This document shows positions 21,246 through 33,209 of a stretch of 64,000 bases of DNA, in pieces (the first letter of the stretch is position 1; every line of letters begins with the position of its first letter). The DNA lies in assembly GCA_036504035.1 (NCBI GenBank), contig DASXVV010000014.1, positions 186,001-250,000 of the forward strand. Reading direction: 5' to 3'. The position numbers and the translations under genes are program-made. The notes beneath the pieces were generated by a model. It was not told the origin of the DNA and did not search any database. It saw only the letters and a program-made list of their open reading frames with translations. The DNA comes from Candidatus Deferrimicrobiaceae bacterium (lineage in GTDB: Bacteria > Desulfobacterota > Deferrimicrobia > Deferrimicrobiales > Deferrimicrobiaceae).

Positions 21246-22493
21246 ATGACGGTCGAAAAGACGGTCCTCGATAACGGCGTCACGGTCGTCAGCGAGCAGG
21301 TCCCGTGGATGCACTCGGTCGCGGTCGGCCTGTGGGCTCCCGTCGGGTCCCGCGACGAGGCGCTCGCCGACAACGGCATCTCGCACTTCATCGAGCACAT
21401 GCTTTTCAAAGGCACGACGCGCAGGGGGGCCCTCGACATCACTCGAGAGATCGAGTCGGTCGGGGGTTCCCTCAACGCGTGCACCGAACGGGAATACACC
21501 TGCTTCTACGGACGCGCCCTCGAACGCGATTTTCCCCTCGTCACCGACCTGCTCTCCGACATCTATCTCGACCCCGTCTTCGATCCCGATGAGCTCGAGC
21601 GCGAGAAGGGCGTCGTCCTCCAGGAGATCCTCATGGTCGACGACACGCCCGAGGATCTGCTCGACGACTTTTTCCAGGACCGATACTGGGGAGGGCACTC
21701 GCTCGGCTATCCCGTCCAGGGCACCACGGATACGGTCGAGTCCTTCGACCGGGAAGCCGTCCGGCGCTATTTCCTCGATCGCTATCGCCGGCCGGGCATC
21801 GTCGTATCGGTCGCCGGCAAGATCCCGCACGACCGCGTGGTCGACGAGTGGTCGCGGCGGCTGGCTCCCCTCGCGCTTTCCGGGGGGCCGCAGGTCGTCG
21901 AGCCGGTCCCGGCCAAACCCGGCATCCACATGAAGGAGCGGCCGCTCGGGCAGCTTCACCTGTGCGTCGGAGCGCCGTCGGTCTCGCTTCGCAGCGAGGA
22001 GCGTCACGTCGCCTACGTCCTCAACACGCTTCTGGGCGGCAGCATGAGCAGCCTCCTGTTCCAGGAGGTCCGCGAGAAGCGTGGGCTGGCTTACTCCGTA
22101 TACTCTTCCATCTCCTGCTATTCCGATTCGGGCATCCTCAAGATCTATGCGGGCACGACGGCCGACAAGGGGCACGAGGTGCTCGCCGTCGTCGCCGACG
22201 TGCTTTCGCAACTGCGCGAGGGGAAGATCGAGGAACGCGACGTCCTCCTGGCACGCGAGCTCATTCGCGGCAACCTGCTCATGGGGCTCGAAAGCGGCGA
22301 GAACCGCATGACGCGCATCGCGCTCAACGAGTTGTTTCTCGGCCGGCAGGAATCGCCCGAAGATGTGCTCGAGAAGATCGACGCGGTGACCGTCGATCAC
22401 GTCGCCGCCTTCGCGAAGACGATGCTGGCGCACGACCGCTTCTCGGTGGCCGCCGTGGGCGACATCCCGGCCGGCCGGCCGCTGGCGCTCTGA
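21246..22493 (+). CDS. M16 family zinc peptidase (processing-peptidase-like)
   Basis: A 415-residue single-unit M16 protein with the inverted zinc motif HFIEH (H47, E50, H51) and a downstream [14 protein letters not shown] with the third metal ligand region. The C-terminal half contains [22 protein letters not shown], the conserved R/Y substrate-binding signature. Active-site residues are intact, so it is predicted catalytic. ATG 21246 follows AGGGGGG; GTG 21216 is an in-frame alternative. The position after pnp and before dut is common in proteobacteria and Firmicutes. Confidence 0.92.
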   Translation: MTVEKTVLDNGVTVVSEQVPWMHSVAVGLWAPVGSRDEALADNGISHFIEHMLFKGTTRRGALDITREIESVGGSLNACTEREYTCFYGRALERDFPLVTDLLSDIYLDPVFDPDELEREKGVVLQEILMVDDTPEDLLDDFFQDRYWGGHSLGYPVQGTTDTVESFDREAVRRYFLDRYRRPGIVVSVAGKIPHDRVVDEWSRRLAPLALSGGPQVVEPVPAKPGIHMKERPLGQLHLCVGAPSVSLRSEERHVAYVLNTLLGGSMSSLLFQEVREKRGLAYSVYSSISCYSDSGILKIYAGTTADKGHEVLAVVADVLSQLREGKIEERDVLLARELIRGNLLMGLESGENRMTRIALNELFLGRQESPEDVLEKIDAVTVDHVAAFAKTMLAHDRFSVAAVGDIPAGRPLAL

Positions 22494-22504
22494 CGAATTC
22501 ATCG

Positions 22505-22957
22505 ATGAACCTCTCGCTCGAAATCGTCCTCCGGTGCGTCCGGCCCGGCAGCGAGTCGCTGCTCCCCGCGCGGCAGACCGAGGGCGCCGCAGGCTTCGAT
22601 CTTCGCGCCGACGTCGAATCCGAGCTGGTCATCCCGCCGATGGGTCGCCACGCCGTTCCCACGGGCATTGCGGTCGCGATCCCGCACGGCGCCGAGGGGC
22701 AGGTTCGTCCCCGCAGCGGCTTGGCGCTCGACCACGGGATCACCTGCCTCAACAGTCCCGGCACGATCGACAGCGACTACCGCGGCGAGGTCAAGGTCAT
22801 CCTCGCCAACCTGGGAGACCGGCCGTTCGTTGTCCGACGGGGCGACCGGATCGCCCAGATCGTCTTTGCGCCCGTGGCCGAGGCCTCGTTCCGGGTGGTC
22901 GATGCGCTCGACGAGACCGGCCGCGGCGACGGCGGGTTCGGCTCCACCGGCCGGTAG
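22505..22957 (+). CDS. dut: dUTP diphosphatase
   Basis: Converts dUTP to dUMP plus pyrophosphate. The 150 residues contain the five trimeric-dUTPase motifs: [39 protein letters not shown] and the C-terminal GGFGSTG that closes over the active site. The start ATG at 22505 has only a weak ribosome-binding site and sits 12 bases after the peptidase stop, suggesting translational coupling. Confidence 0.95.
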   Translation: MNLSLEIVLRCVRPGSESLLPARQTEGAAGFDLRADVESELVIPPMGRHAVPTGIAVAIPHGAEGQVRPRSGLALDHGITCLNSPGTIDSDYRGEVKVILANLGDRPFVVRRGDRIAQIVFAPVAEASFRVVDALDETGRGDGGFGSTGR

Positions 22958-23026
22958 CGGCGCCGCAACTGCCAAAGCCGGCAAAGCGGGTCGGCCCAAG
23001 ATTCCTTTCGAAGGAGATTAACGACC

Positions 23027-24333
<1,307 letters not shown>

Positions 24334-24337
<4 letters not shown>

Positions 24338-24576
24338 AGGCGCGAATCTACGTCACGCTCAGAAAAGGGGTTCTCGATCCGCAGGGGAAGGCGATCCAGC
24401 GGTCGCTCTCGCACCTGGGCATGGCGGGGGTCGACGAGGTACGCGTCGGCAAGTTCATGGAAGTCACGCTCGCCGAGATGAGCCGGCCCGAGGCCGAGAA
24501 GCTGCTCGACGAGGCCTGCCGGCGCCTGCTTGCGAACACGGTCATCGAAGACTACCGGTTCGAGATCGAAGGGTGA
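24334..24576 (+). CDS. purS: Phosphoribosylformylglycinamidine synthase subunit PurS
   Basis: The 80-residue small subunit of the three-part FGAM synthetase (PurS-PurQ-PurL). It bridges the glutaminase and synthase subunits. [20 protein letters not shown] at the N-terminus is diagnostic, and [13 protein letters not shown] follows. GTG 24334 overlaps the purB stop and its own stop overlaps the purQ GTG. Its presence explains the short PurL. Confidence 0.94.
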
Positions 24577-25286
24577 CGACGCAGATGAAAATCGCGGTGC
24601 TCGTCTTCCCAGGCTCCAACTGCGACCACGACGCGTACCATGCGCTCAAACATGTGGTCTCCGCCGACGCGCAGTTCGTCTGGCACAAGGAAGGGTCGCT
24701 ATCCGGCTTCGACGGCGTGGTCATCCCCGGCGGCTTCACCTACGGGGACTACCTCCGGACCGGCGCGCTCGCAAAGCTGTCTCCGGTCATGGGCGCGGTG
24801 CGCCGCTTCGCCGACGGCGGCGGCCCGGTCATCGGTATCTGCAACGGTTTCCAGATCCTGCTCGAGGCGGGGCTGCTGCCGGGCGCGATGATCGTCAACG
24901 AGTCGCTCAAGTTCGTCTGCGACTACGTCACGCTGCGAACCGAGTCGTCGCGCACGCCGTTCACGGCCGCCATTCCCGAAGGGACCGTGCTCCGCATCCC
25001 GGTCGCCCATTACCAAGGCAACTATTATGCCGACGACGAGACGATCCGGCGGGTCGAGGGCAACGGCCAGGTGGTGTTCCGTTACTGCGACGCCGAGGGC
25101 AACGTCACCCTCGAGGCCAACCCCAACGGGTCGATCAGCAGCATCGCCGGCATCTGCAGCGAGAAGGGCAACGTCCTGGGAATGATGCCGCACCCCGAGC
25201 GGTGCACCGAACCCGAGATGGGCAGTGCCGACGGACGGCGGCTGTTCGATTCGATGCTTTCCTGGATCAAGGAGAACGCCCGATGA
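24573..25286 (+). CDS. purQ: Phosphoribosylformylglycinamidine synthase glutaminase subunit PurQ
   Basis: Class I glutamine amidotransferase supplying ammonia to PurL. The 237 residues include [13 protein letters not shown], the nucleophile elbow GICNGFQIL (catalytic Cys) and the MMPHPER motif with catalytic His and downstream Glu. GTG 24573 overlaps the purS stop. ATG 24585 ([10 protein letters not shown]) is a plausible alternative that matches the usual family N-terminus. Confidence 0.95.
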   Translation: MTTQMKIAVLVFPGSNCDHDAYHALKHVVSADAQFVWHKEGSLSGFDGVVIPGGFTYGDYLRTGALAKLSPVMGAVRRFADGGGPVIGICNGFQILLEAGLLPGAMIVNESLKFVCDYVTLRTESSRTPFTAAIPEGTVLRIPVAHYQGNYYADDETIRRVEGNGQVVFRYCDAEGNVTLEANPNGSISSIAGICSEKGNVLGMMPHPERCTEPEMGSADGRRLFDSMLSWIKENAR

Positions 25287-27514
25287 AGGACGTCGTCGTC
25301 ACGCCCGAGATCGCGAAAGAGCACGGCCTCACGGCCGACGAATATGCCCGCATCCGGTCGACGCTGGGCCGCGATCCCAACATCACCGAACTGGGCATCT
25401 TCTCGGTCATGTGGAGCGAGCACTGCTCCTACAAGAGCTCCCGCATCCACCTGCGCAAGTTCCCCACCAAGGGGCCGCGCGTCCTGCAGGGCCCGGGCGA
25501 GAATGCCGGCATCGTCGACATCGGCGACAACCTGGCCGTCTGCTTCAAGATGGAGAGCCACAACCACCCGTCGTTCATCGAGCCGTACCAGGGTGCGGCG
25601 ACCGGGGTCGGCGGCATCCTGCGCGACGTCTTCACGATGGGGGCACGGCCGATCGCATCGCTCAACTCGCTGCGCTTCGGGCGCCCGGACCACCCGCGCA
25701 CACCGTATCTGGTCGAGGGGGTCGTTTCCGGCATCGCCGGATACGGCAACTGCATCGGCGTCCCGACGGTCGGCGGCGAGGTCCACTTCGACGCGTGCTA
25801 CGACGGCAACATTCTGGTCAACGCCTTCACGCTCGGCGTCGTCCGGCATGACCGCATCTTCCGCGGCTACGCCAAGGGAATCGGCAATCCGATCATCTAC
25901 GTCGGCTCCAAGACCGGGCGCGACGGGATCCACGGCGCCACGATGGCGTCGGGCGAGTTCGACGAGAAATCCGAGGAGAAACGGCCCACCGTGCAGGTGG
26001 GCGATCCCTTCACCGAGAAGCTGCTGCTCGAGGCATGCCTCGAGCTGATGAAGAGCGACGCCGTCGAGGGGATCCAGGACATGGGCGCGGCCGGCCTCAC
26101 CTCGTCGACGTTCGAGATGGCGTCGCGCGCAGGCACGGGCTTCATCATGGACCTCGACAAGGTTCCCCAGCGCGAGGCGGGAATGACGGCCTACGAGCTG
26201 CTCCTCTCCGAATCGCAGGAGCGGATGATCATCGTCGCCCACCAGGGGCGCGAACAGGAAGTGCTCGACATCTTCGAGAAGTGGGATCTCGATGCCGCGG
26301 TCATCGGCGAGGTGACCGCCGATGGGATCGGGCGCATCCGGATGGGGGGCGCGACCGTCGCCGAGGTCCCGATCTCCGCCGTCACCGACGAGGCGCCGGT
26401 CTACGACCGGCCTGCCGAGCGGCCATCCTGGCAGGACGACCTCAACCGGCTCGATCCGTCGTCGCTGCCGGCGCCTTCCGACCTCTCCGAGACGTGGATG
26501 CATCTCGCGAGCTGTCCCGAGATGGCCGACAAGCGGTGGGTCTATCGCCAGTACGATTACATGATCCGCACCAACACGCTCGTCGCCCCCGGCTCCGACG
26601 CCGCGGTGCTTCGAATCAAGGGCACCCGCAAGGCGGTCGCGATGTCTTCCGACTGCAACAGCCGCTATTGCTACCTGGACCCGTTCGTCGGAGGTATGCT
26701 TGCCGTCTGCGAAGGTGCGCGCAACGTCGCCTGCTCCGGTGCCGTGCCGATCGGACTCTCCGACTGCCTCAACTTCGGCAACCCCGAGAAGCCAGAGATC
26801 ATGTGGCAGCTCCGGTCCGCGATCGAGGGGATGGCGAAGGCGTGCGAGGCGCTGTCGATCCCGGTCGTATCCGGGAACGTCTCCCTCTACAACGAGACGA
26901 TGGGAAAGGGGATCCACCCGACACCTACCTGCGCCACCGTGGGGCTTCTCGAAGATGCCGACGACCGCATCGTCTCCTGGTTCCGCGCTGCGGGAGACCT
27001 GGTCTTCCTGGCGGGCGGCGACCGGGTCGACGTCGAGCTGGGCGGCTCCCTCTACCTCAAGGAAGTGCACGGCAAGATCGCGGGAACGCCGCCGGCTGCA
27101 GACCTCGACCACGAGAGGCGGCTGTGCGCCTTCCTCAAGGCCGCCGCTTCCCGGCGACTCCTCGCGTCGGCGCACGACCTGTCCGAGGGGGGGCTCGCGT
27201 GCGCCTTGGCCGAGTGCTGCATCACCAGGCCGGACGGTCCGATCGGCGCAACGGTTTCGAACCCGTTCCCCGCCAGCGTCCGCCCCGACTTCGCGCTGTT
27301 TTCCGAGAACCAGGGACGGGTCATGGTTTCCTGCCGCCCCGAAGACGCCGCTGCGCTGGAAGAAGCCGGGGCGGGTTATCATATAAAGATGGTCAAACTG
27401 GGAACCGTCGGGGGCGACACCATCGCCGTCGCCGACATCGCCCGGCTCAACGCAGTCGAGACGCACAAGGCCTGGCGCGAAGGATTCGAAAACGCGCTCG
27501 GCTTCGGGGAGTAG
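25283..27514 (+). CDS. purL: Phosphoribosylformylglycinamidine synthase subunit PurL (short form)
   Basis: ATP-dependent amidation of FGAR to FGAM. The 743 residues are the length of the small PurL, which needs PurS and PurQ rather than the ~1300-residue fused enzyme. [12 protein letters not shown] (active-site His), [14 protein letters not shown], and [15 protein letters not shown] mark the two AIRS-like halves. ATG 25283 overlaps the purQ stop. The upstream open frame belongs to shadow coding over purQ. Confidence 0.97.
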   Translation: MKDVVVTPEIAKEHGLTADEYARIRSTLGRDPNITELGIFSVMWSEHCSYKSSRIHLRKFPTKGPRVLQGPGENAGIVDIGDNLAVCFKMESHNHPSFIEPYQGAATGVGGILRDVFTMGARPIASLNSLRFGRPDHPRTPYLVEGVVSGIAGYGNCIGVPTVGGEVHFDACYDGNILVNAFTLGVVRHDRIFRGYAKGIGNPIIYVGSKTGRDGIHGATMASGEFDEKSEEKRPTVQVGDPFTEKLLLEACLELMKSDAVEGIQDMGAAGLTSSTFEMASRAGTGFIMDLDKVPQREAGMTAYELLLSESQERMIIVAHQGREQEVLDIFEKWDLDAAVIGEVTADGIGRIRMGGATVAEVPISAVTDEAPVYDRPAERPSWQDDLNRLDPSSLPAPSDLSETWMHLASCPEMADKRWVYRQYDYMIRTNTLVAPGSDAAVLRIKGTRKAVAMSSDCNSRYCYLDPFVGGMLAVCEGARNVACSGAVPIGLSDCLNFGNPEKPEIMWQLRSAIEGMAKACEALSIPVVSGNVSLYNETMGKGIHPTPTCATVGLLEDADDRIVSWFRAAGDLVFLAGGDRVDVELGGSLYLKEVHGKIAGTPPAADLDHERRLCAFLKAAASRRLLASAHDLSEGGLACALAECCITRPDGPIGATVSNPFPASVRPDFALFSENQGRVMVSCRPEDAAALEEAGAGYHIKMVKLGTVGGDTIAVADIARLNAVETHKAWREGFENALGFGE

Positions 27515-27523
27515 GTCAACTTT

Positions 27524-28936
27524 ATGTCCTTCAAGGATGAATGCGGCGTTTTCGGCGTCTTCGGGCATCCAGAAGCCGCCAATCTGGCCTACCTCGGGCT
27601 TTATGCCCTGCAGCATCGGGGGCAGGAAAGCGCGGGCATCGCCAGCACCGACGGCGGCGTGATCACGTTCCACAAGGAGATGGGGCAGGTCGCCGACATC
27701 TTCTCCGAAGATATCCTGGCCCGGCTACCCGGCGATTGCGCCATCGGGCACGTCCGCTATTCCACCACCGGTAGCTCCGAGCTCAAGAACGCACAGCCCT
27801 TCGTGGTCGATTTCGAGAGCGGGTCCATCGCGATCGCACACAACGGCAACCTCGTCAACGCCCAGCAGATCAAGCGCGAACTCGAGATCAACGGATCGAT
27901 CTTCCAGTCCACGATGGACACCGAGGTCATCATCCATCTCATTGCGCTGTCCAGGCGCGAGACGATCGAGGAACGGATCGGCGAGGCGCTATCCCGGGTG
28001 CGCGGCGCCTATTCGCTGGTTTTCCTCCTGCCCGACAAGCTGATCGCCGTCCGCGACCCCCAGGGTATCCGCCCGCTCGTGATCGGCACCATCAAGGGCG
28101 GCGGCCATGTCGTTGCTTCCGAGTCGTGCGCTCTCGACCTCATCGAAGGCACCCTTCTCCGGGATGTCGCGCCGGGCGAGATGGTCGTCATCGACCGGGA
28201 CGGGGTCCGGTCTCTCATGCCGTTCCCCCACGTTGCGCCCCACTTCTGCGTGTTCGAATACATCTATTTCGCCCGGCCCGATTCCGTGATGTCCGGCACC
28301 TCGATCTACGAAGTGCGCAAGCGGATGGGGCACCGACTCGCCATCGAGAACCCCGTGGATGCCGACATCGTCATCCCGGTGCCCGACTCCGGCGTTCCGG
28401 CGGCCATCGGCTTTTCCGAGGAATCGGGGATCCCCTTCGAGATGGGGCTCATCCGGAACCACTACGTGGGGCGTACATTTATCGAGCCGCAGCAGTCCAT
28501 CCGTCACTTCGGCGTCAAGATCAAGCTCAACGCGATCCGTGACGTGGTCGAGGGCAAGCGGGTGGTGGTGGTCGACGATTCGATCGTGCGAGGCACGACC
28601 GGCCGGAAGATCATCAAGATGATCCGGACCGCCGGGGCGAAGGAGATCCATCTCCGGATCAGCTCCCCGCCCACGACCTTCCCGTGCTTCTACGGCATCG
28701 ACACCCCGTCACGCCGCGACCTGATCGCGGCCACCCATTCGCTCGACGAGATCAACACGTACCTCACCTCCGACTCGCTCGGATATTTGAGCATGGAAGG
28801 GCTGCACGCCTGCGTCCCCGATGGGGCGAGGGGGGGATACTGCCACGCCTGTTTTTCCGGGGACTACTCCGTCCCGCTCGAGGAGGCCGATGCCGAGGAG
28901 CAGTTACCTCTGTTCCGCGGGTCGGTCCACGTCTAG
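27524..28936 (+). CDS. purF: Amidophosphoribosyltransferase
   Basis: First committed enzyme of purine synthesis (PRPP plus glutamine to phosphoribosylamine). The 470 residues start MSFKDEC, so a six-residue propeptide is removed to expose nucleophile Cys7. [12 protein letters not shown] and NGNLVN form the glutaminase site, and [17 protein letters not shown] is the PRPP-binding loop. Cysteines in PTTFPCFYG and [12 protein letters not shown] match positions that bind a [4Fe-4S] cluster in the Bacillus-type enzyme, suggesting an oxygen-sensitive form. Confidence 0.96.
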   Translation: MSFKDECGVFGVFGHPEAANLAYLGLYALQHRGQESAGIASTDGGVITFHKEMGQVADIFSEDILARLPGDCAIGHVRYSTTGSSELKNAQPFVVDFESGSIAIAHNGNLVNAQQIKRELEINGSIFQSTMDTEVIIHLIALSRRETIEERIGEALSRVRGAYSLVFLLPDKLIAVRDPQGIRPLVIGTIKGGGHVVASESCALDLIEGTLLRDVAPGEMVVIDRDGVRSLMPFPHVAPHFCVFEYIYFARPDSVMSGTSIYEVRKRMGHRLAIENPVDADIVIPVPDSGVPAAIGFSEESGIPFEMGLIRNHYVGRTFIEPQQSIRHFGVKIKLNAIRDVVEGKRVVVVDDSIVRGTTGRKIIKMIRTAGAKEIHLRISSPPTTFPCFYGIDTPSRRDLIAATHSLDEINTYLTSDSLGYLSMEGLHACVPDGARGGYCHACFSGDYSVPLEEADAEEQLPLFRGSVHV

Positions 28937-28986
28937 CGAGACAACCCCGATCAAAATCTTCCCCTGAAACGGAGGACGCACGCGTC

Positions 28987-29541
28987 ATGACCGACGAACG
29001 GAAACGGTATCTCGCCATCCTGAAGGAAAAGAGCTACGAAAAGCGGAAGGTCACCCTGTCTTCGGGGCGAGAGTCCGATTTCTACATCGATTGCAAGCAG
29101 TCCACGCTCGATGCCGAAGGAGCGATGCTGACCGGGCGTCTGCTGTGCGACCTGCTGGCGAACGGCGCCCCGGTCGAGGCGGTGGGCGGTATCACGCTGG
29201 GCGCCGATCCGATCGTCACGGCGGTGTCGCTGACCAGCGCGCTTCGGGGGACGCCGATCCCGGCGTTCATCATCCGCAAGGAGCCCAAGAAGCACGGGAC
29301 AGCGCAATGGATCGAAGGGGGCAGGAACCTGCGTCCCGGCATGAAGGTCGCCATCGTCGAGGACGTTGTCACCACGGGGGCTTCCACCATCAAGGCGATC
29401 GACCGGGCGATCGAATCCGGCCTCGACGTTGCGCGGGTGATCACGCTCGTCGACCGGAACGAGGGCGGCGCCCGCACGCTGGCCGACAAGGGTTACAAGC
29501 TCGAGGCGCTGTTCCTCAAAGAGGACGTCGAAAATGCATGA
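28987..29541 (+). CDS. pyrE: Orotate phosphoribosyltransferase
   Basis: Attaches PRPP to orotate to give OMP. The 184 residues contain TLSSGRESDFYIDCKQ, the flexible catalytic loop FIIRKEPKKHGTAQWIEG and the PRPP motif VAIVEDVVTTGAST. ATG 28987 follows GGAGG. It lies 50 bases after purF and overlaps the next, unrelated gene by eight bases. Confidence 0.95.
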   Translation: MTDERKRYLAILKEKSYEKRKVTLSSGRESDFYIDCKQSTLDAEGAMLTGRLLCDLLANGAPVEAVGGITLGADPIVTAVSLTSALRGTPIPAFIIRKEPKKHGTAQWIEGGRNLRPGMKVAIVEDVVTTGASTIKAIDRAIESGLDVARVITLVDRNEGGARTLADKGYKLEALFLKEDVENA

Positions 29542-30193
29542 CCCCGGTCATCTCGGGAAAACGGGGCGTTCGTTTCCGCTGATCGCCGGGCTGGCTGCGG
29601 TCGTCGCGATCGCCGGGGCGCTGTCCTTCGGCTGCGGCCCGCGCGTCACGACGCTCTACGAGAAGGTGCTGGGATCTCCCAGCTACTCCCGGGTCACCGA
29701 GGCGCTGACGCGTACCCGCGAGGTCAGGGACGGTCTCGACACCCGATTCATCCTGTCGGCGACCTGGCTGTCGCCCGAGTGGATCACCGCATTTTCCGAG
29801 GAATACGCCAACATCTACTACCTCGACCCGGTTCGCAAGGATCGCGTGGTCGGCGAATGGAAGGGCGAGTCCGCGAAGTACGCACGCTTTTTCTTGTCGC
29901 TCTCGACGCCCGACGACAAGACCAACGACCTCGAAAAATCGGGCACGCTCTGGAGCCTCCGGTTGGTGGGTGCCGACGAGAAGGACTACCAGCCGGTCTA
30001 CGTCCGGGCGTCGTCCCTCAAGCCCGAGGAGGTCGCGCGCTTCTTTCCGTACGCCGGCGCCTGGTCCAGGACCTACGAGGTGGCTTTCCCGAAGGAGGCA
30101 GTCGATCAGACGATCGCCAAGCCGGGAGAGCCGAGGATGAAGCTCGTCCTGTCGGGCGTGCAGGGACGCGCGGTTCTCGTCTGGGAGCAATGA
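29534..30193 (+). CDS. Hypothetical protein, putative lipoprotein
   Basis: I do not recognise a family. The 219 residues start with a hydrophobic export signal (about 15-33) ending LSFGC, an imperfect lipobox at Cys34. The mature part is rich in charged and aromatic residues (for example ATWLSPEWITAFSEEYANIYYL) with no visible catalytic motif. ATG 29534 lies in the last eight bases of pyrE, and a strong terminator follows the stop, so it is co-transcribed with the pyrimidine gene though probably an envelope protein. Confidence 0.7.
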   Translation: MHDPGHLGKTGRSFPLIAGLAAVVAIAGALSFGCGPRVTTLYEKVLGSPSYSRVTEALTRTREVRDGLDTRFILSATWLSPEWITAFSEEYANIYYLDPVRKDRVVGEWKGESAKYARFFLSLSTPDDKTNDLEKSGTLWSLRLVGADEKDYQPVYVRASSLKPEEVARFFPYAGAWSRTYEVAFPKEAVDQTIAKPGEPRMKLVLSGVQGRAVLVWEQ

Positions 30194-30198
30194 GATAA

Positions 30199-30225
30199 AA
30201 AAGGGGGGCCAAGGCCCCCCCTTTT
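30199..30225. terminator. Bidirectional intrinsic terminator between the pyrE operon and nadB
   Basis: AAAAGGGGGG (30199-30208) pairs with CCCCCCTTTT (30216-30225) around a seven-base loop. It is flanked by Ts on the plus strand and by six Ts on the minus strand, the stronger U-tract being in the nadB direction. It lies exactly between two convergent genes. Confidence 0.88.
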
Positions 30226-30235
30226 GCATGCCGGA

Positions 30236-31843
30236 TCAGATCCGGCGGCGCTTGATGGTGGTGTCGCGACGCCAGTTCTCGTCGTCGACATGCGGATAGT
30301 TGATCGTGGTGTGAAGCCCCCGGCTTTCCTTTCTCTGCATGGCGCATCGCACGATCAGCTCGGCCACCGTGCACAGGTTACGCAACTCGAGCAGGTCGCC
30401 CGTCAGCTTGAAATTCCAATAATATTCCGCGATCTCCCGCTTGAGCATCTCGATCCTGTCGAGTGCCCTCAGCAACCGCTTGTCGGAGCGGACGATCCCG
30501 ACGTAGTTCCACATGATCCGGCGAAGCTCGTCCCAGTTCTGGGTGACGACGACCGCCTCGTCGGAGTCCTGCGCTTTCCCGGAATCCCACTTGGGGACGG
30601 TCAGTTTCTTGGGATGCTTCCCCTTGTAGGCCTCGGTGGCCCGCTTCAGCGCCTGGTCGGAGAACACCAGCGCTTCGAGCAGCGAGTTTGAGGCGAGACG
30701 GTTTGCGCCGTGCAGGCCGGTGCAGGCACATTCGCCGATCGCGAACAGGCGCGGCACGTCGGTCTCGCCCCACAGGTTGGTCTGGATGCCGCCGCACAGG
30801 TAGTGGGCGGCAGGGACCACCGGCAGCCCCTCCTTCGTCATGTCGATCCCGAAGGAGAGACAGGTGCTGTAGATGTTCGGGAATCGGTCCTTGATGAACT
30901 TCGCTCCCTTTTTCGTGATGTCGAGGTAGACGCAGTCGGCGCCGGTCCGCTTGAGCTCGGTGTCGATCGCACGGGCGACGATGTCGCGGGGGGCCAGCTC
31001 GGCCATCGGGTGCTGGCCGACCATGAAGCGCTTCCCTTCGCGGTTGACCAGGACCGCGCCTTCGCCGCGCACCGCCTCGGAGATGAGGAACGACTTGGCG
31101 TGCGGGTGGTACAGGCAGGTCGGGTGGAACTGGACGAATTCCATGTTCGCGATCGTCGCGCCGGCCCGCCAGGCGAGCGCGATGCCGTCGCCCGTGGCGA
31201 TGTCGGGGTTGCTGGTGTAGAGATAGACCTTGCCGGCCCCCCCGGTGGCCAGGATCGTGGCATCGGCCGTGAAGGTGTGGACGGCGCCGGTATCCTGGTC
31301 GAGTGCGTAGACGCCGATCACTTCGTCGGCAACCGTCGGGTCGAACGATTCGATCTTGTGCCGGGTGATCAGGTTGATGGCGGCGTGGTTCTCGAAGACC
31401 CGGATCTTCTTGTTCTCCCGCACCCTCGCCAGCAACGCCTGCTCGACCTCGCGCCCTGTGAGGTCCTTCGCGTGGAAGATCCGGCGCTGGGAGTGCCCGC
31501 CCTCGCGGCCGAGATCGTATTCCTTGGCGGTCTTGCTGCGGGTGAAGCGGACGCCCCAGTCGATCAGCTCGCGGATGCGGGCCGGGGCGTTGCGGACGAC
31601 CAGCTCGACCGTGTCCTCGTGGCAGATGCCCGCGCCGGCCACGTGCGTATCCTGGATGTGCGACTCGAAGGTGTCTTCGCCGCTCCAGACCGTCGCGATG
31701 CCGCCCTGGGCATAGTTGGTGCTCGATTCGTCCGCCGCACGCTTCGTGATGATGGTCACCGTGCCCTTGTCGGCCGCCCGGAGCGCGAAGCTCAATCCGG
31801 CGATTCCGCTGCCGATGACCAGAAAGTTCGAGTTTTTTTCCAT
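30236..31843 (-). CDS. nadB: L-aspartate oxidase
   Basis: Flavoenzyme oxidising L-aspartate to iminoaspartate, the first step of NAD synthesis. The 535 residues begin with the FAD-binding VIGSGIAGLSFALRAAD (glycines 11, 13, 16). SSTNYAQGGIATVW and HPTCLYHP are further family blocks, and a C-terminal three-helix domain is present. The frame is open 13 codons further upstream; ATG at 31843 is preferred because GGAGG lies about 11 bases before it. It is divergent from the transglycosylase gene. Fumarate reductase subunit A relatives differ in the N-terminal and C-terminal blocks. Confidence 0.95.
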   Translation of the reverse strand: MEKNSNFLVIGSGIAGLSFALRAADKGTVTIITKRAADESSTNYAQGGIATVWSGEDTFESHIQDTHVAGAGICHEDTVELVVRNAPARIRELIDWGVRFTRSKTAKEYDLGREGGHSQRRIFHAKDLTGREVEQALLARVRENKKIRVFENHAAINLITRHKIESFDPTVADEVIGVYALDQDTGAVHTFTADATILATGGAGKVYLYTSNPDIATGDGIALAWRAGATIANMEFVQFHPTCLYHPHAKSFLISEAVRGEGAVLVNREGKRFMVGQHPMAELAPRDIVARAIDTELKRTGADCVYLDITKKGAKFIKDRFPNIYSTCLSFGIDMTKEGLPVVPAAHYLCGGIQTNLWGETDVPRLFAIGECACTGLHGANRLASNSLLEALVFSDQALKRATEAYKGKHPKKLTVPKWDSGKAQDSDEAVVVTQNWDELRRIMWNYVGIVRSDKRLLRALDRIEMLKREIAEYYWNFKLTGDLLELRNLCTVAELIVRCAMQRKESRGLHTTINYPHVDDENWRRDTTIKRRRI

Positions 31844-31875
31844 AAGGGTACGCCTCCGGTTCGAATCTCCGCGCG

Positions 31876-31905
31876 TTGACACGGGAAAAGGGGATCATCT
31901 AGAAT
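31876..31905 (+). promoter_or_regulatory. Sigma-70-type promoter for the lytic transglycosylase gene
   Basis: Consensus TTGACA (31876-31881) and TAGAAT (31900-31905) are 18 bases apart. The -10 box overlaps the first possible ATG (31904), so transcription would start near 31912, at the second in-frame ATG (31913). An inverted repeat ATCAT-N5-ATGAT (31894-31908) overlaps the -10 box and could be an operator or chance. Confidence 0.55.
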
Positions 31906-32515
31906 GATTGTCATGAAGGTCCTGAAGTTCTTTATAATCTCATTCTTCCTGTTTTGTCCAACGCTGGTCATTGCCGATATCTATCGCAGCGTCGATCAGG
32001 ACGGCGTCGTCTGCTTCACCAACCACCCATCGGGCGGTGCTGAACTCGTCGTCAAGGAAGGGCCCAAGGAACTTCCGGCGACCGGCGCTCCTTCGCCCAC
32101 CTCGTCCTCCGCTTCGTCCGCCAATGCCTGGATGTTCGACTACGCCGACCGCTACTCGCGCGCTCACAAGCTTCCCCCCGCCCTGGTCAAGGCCATCCTC
32201 AAGGCCGAATCCAACGGGCGACGGCTTGCGGTTTCGAGCAAGGGCGCCAAGGGCTGCATGCAGCTGATGCCGTTCACGTCGAGGCGATTCAAGGTCACCG
32301 ACCCGTTCGACCCGATCCAGAACATCGAGGGCGGCATCCTTTACATCAAGGAGTTGCTGACGCTCTTCCAGGGTGACCTGGTCAATACCGTCGCCGCTTA
32401 CAACGCCGGTCCCGGCGCCGTCCGGAAATATCGCGGCGTTCCCCCTTATGCAGAGACGCGCGGGTACGTCAAGCGGGTGATGTCGCTCTATCGCCAGTAC
32501 GCGCTTGCCGGATGA
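31904..32515 (+). CDS. Small exported lytic transglycosylase with N-terminal DUF4124-like segment
   Basis: Cleaves the MurNAc-GlcNAc bond of peptidoglycan in the periplasm. The 203 residues comprise a signal peptide (about 5-24), a DUF4124-like strand region (IYRSVDQDGVVCFTNHP), a Ser/Ala linker, and an SLT domain. In that domain are the catalytic Glu102 (KAILKAESNG), GAKGCMQLMP and VAAYNAGPGAVRKY. ATG 31904 has an AAGGGG ten bases upstream but overlaps the best promoter; ATG 31913 would fit a leaderless message. Overlaps pgsA by four bases. Confidence 0.9.
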   Translation: MIVMKVLKFFIISFFLFCPTLVIADIYRSVDQDGVVCFTNHPSGGAELVVKEGPKELPATGAPSPTSSSASSANAWMFDYADRYSRAHKLPPALVKAILKAESNGRRLAVSSKGAKGCMQLMPFTSRRFKVTDPFDPIQNIEGGILYIKELLTLFQGDLVNTVAAYNAGPGAVRKYRGVPPYAETRGYVKRVMSLYRQYALAG

Positions 32516-33156
32516 GCAAACCGGCCCGGCTGAACGCTGCCAATCTCCTCACGCTGTTCCGGATCATGACCGTTCCCGTGGTCGTCCTGCTTCTCCTGAC
32601 GCCCGACGACAAGGAGATCTCGTTCGACCGGTCCATCATCGCCTTTTCCCTGTTCACCGTCGCCTCCATCACCGACCTGTTCGACGGATGGGTCGCGCGT
32701 CATTACCAGATGGTCACTGCGCTCGGCAAACTGCTCGATCCGCTGGCCGACAAGCTGCTCGTCTGCTGCGCGATGGTCATGCTGATTCCCCCCGGACGCG
32801 TCCAGGCGTGGGTCGTGGCCATCATCGTGGCGCGCGAGATCGGCGTGACCGCGCTTAGAGGCGTCGCAACGACCGAGGGGCTGGTCATCGCGGCTTCCCC
32901 CCTGGGCAAAGCCAAGAGCCTGCTCCTCACGCTTGGCGTCGGCGCCCTCACACTCCATTACCCCATATTCGGGCTCGACACGGTCTGGAACCCCACGCTC
33001 GCCGAGTGGGGGAGGGGGTTCGATCAGGTTGGCCTCCCCGCGACCAACTTCGTCGAACTGTTCGGGATGACGTTCCTGATGGCGGGGCTTGTGATGACGG
33101 CCTGGTCCGGCATCGACTACTTCCTCCGGTTTGTCGGGGAAATCTTCAAGAAGTGA
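32512..33156 (+). CDS. pgsA: CDP-diacylglycerol-glycerol-3-phosphate 3-phosphatidyltransferase
   Basis: Makes phosphatidylglycerophosphate, the committed step to phosphatidylglycerol. The 214 residues contain the CDP-alcohol phosphatidyltransferase motif DGWVARHYQMVTALGKLLDP with the following PLADK, all catalytic aspartates present. LNAANLLTLFRIMTVPVVV is the typical first helix of PgsA, and about five membrane helices are predicted. ATG 32512 overlaps the transglycosylase stop. Confidence 0.93.
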   Translation: MSKPARLNAANLLTLFRIMTVPVVVLLLLTPDDKEISFDRSIIAFSLFTVASITDLFDGWVARHYQMVTALGKLLDPLADKLLVCCAMVMLIPPGRVQAWVVAIIVAREIGVTALRGVATTEGLVIAASPLGKAKSLLLTLGVGALTLHYPIFGLDTVWNPTLAEWGRGFDQVGLPATNFVELFGMTFLMAGLVMTAWSGIDYFLRFVGEIFKK

Positions 33157-33165
33157 CGGAGAGGC

Positions 33166-33195
33166 TTGACAAGGTCCCCTGCCATTTAATAGAAT
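33166..33195 (+). promoter_or_regulatory. Promoter of tRNA-Gly
   Basis: TTGACA (33166-33171) and TAGAAT (33190-33195) with an 18-base spacer, the same arrangement as the promoter at 31876. The predicted start, near 33202, lies eight bases before the mature tRNA 5' end. Confidence 0.7.
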
Positions 33196-33209
33196 CGTTG
33201 GACTCGAAC

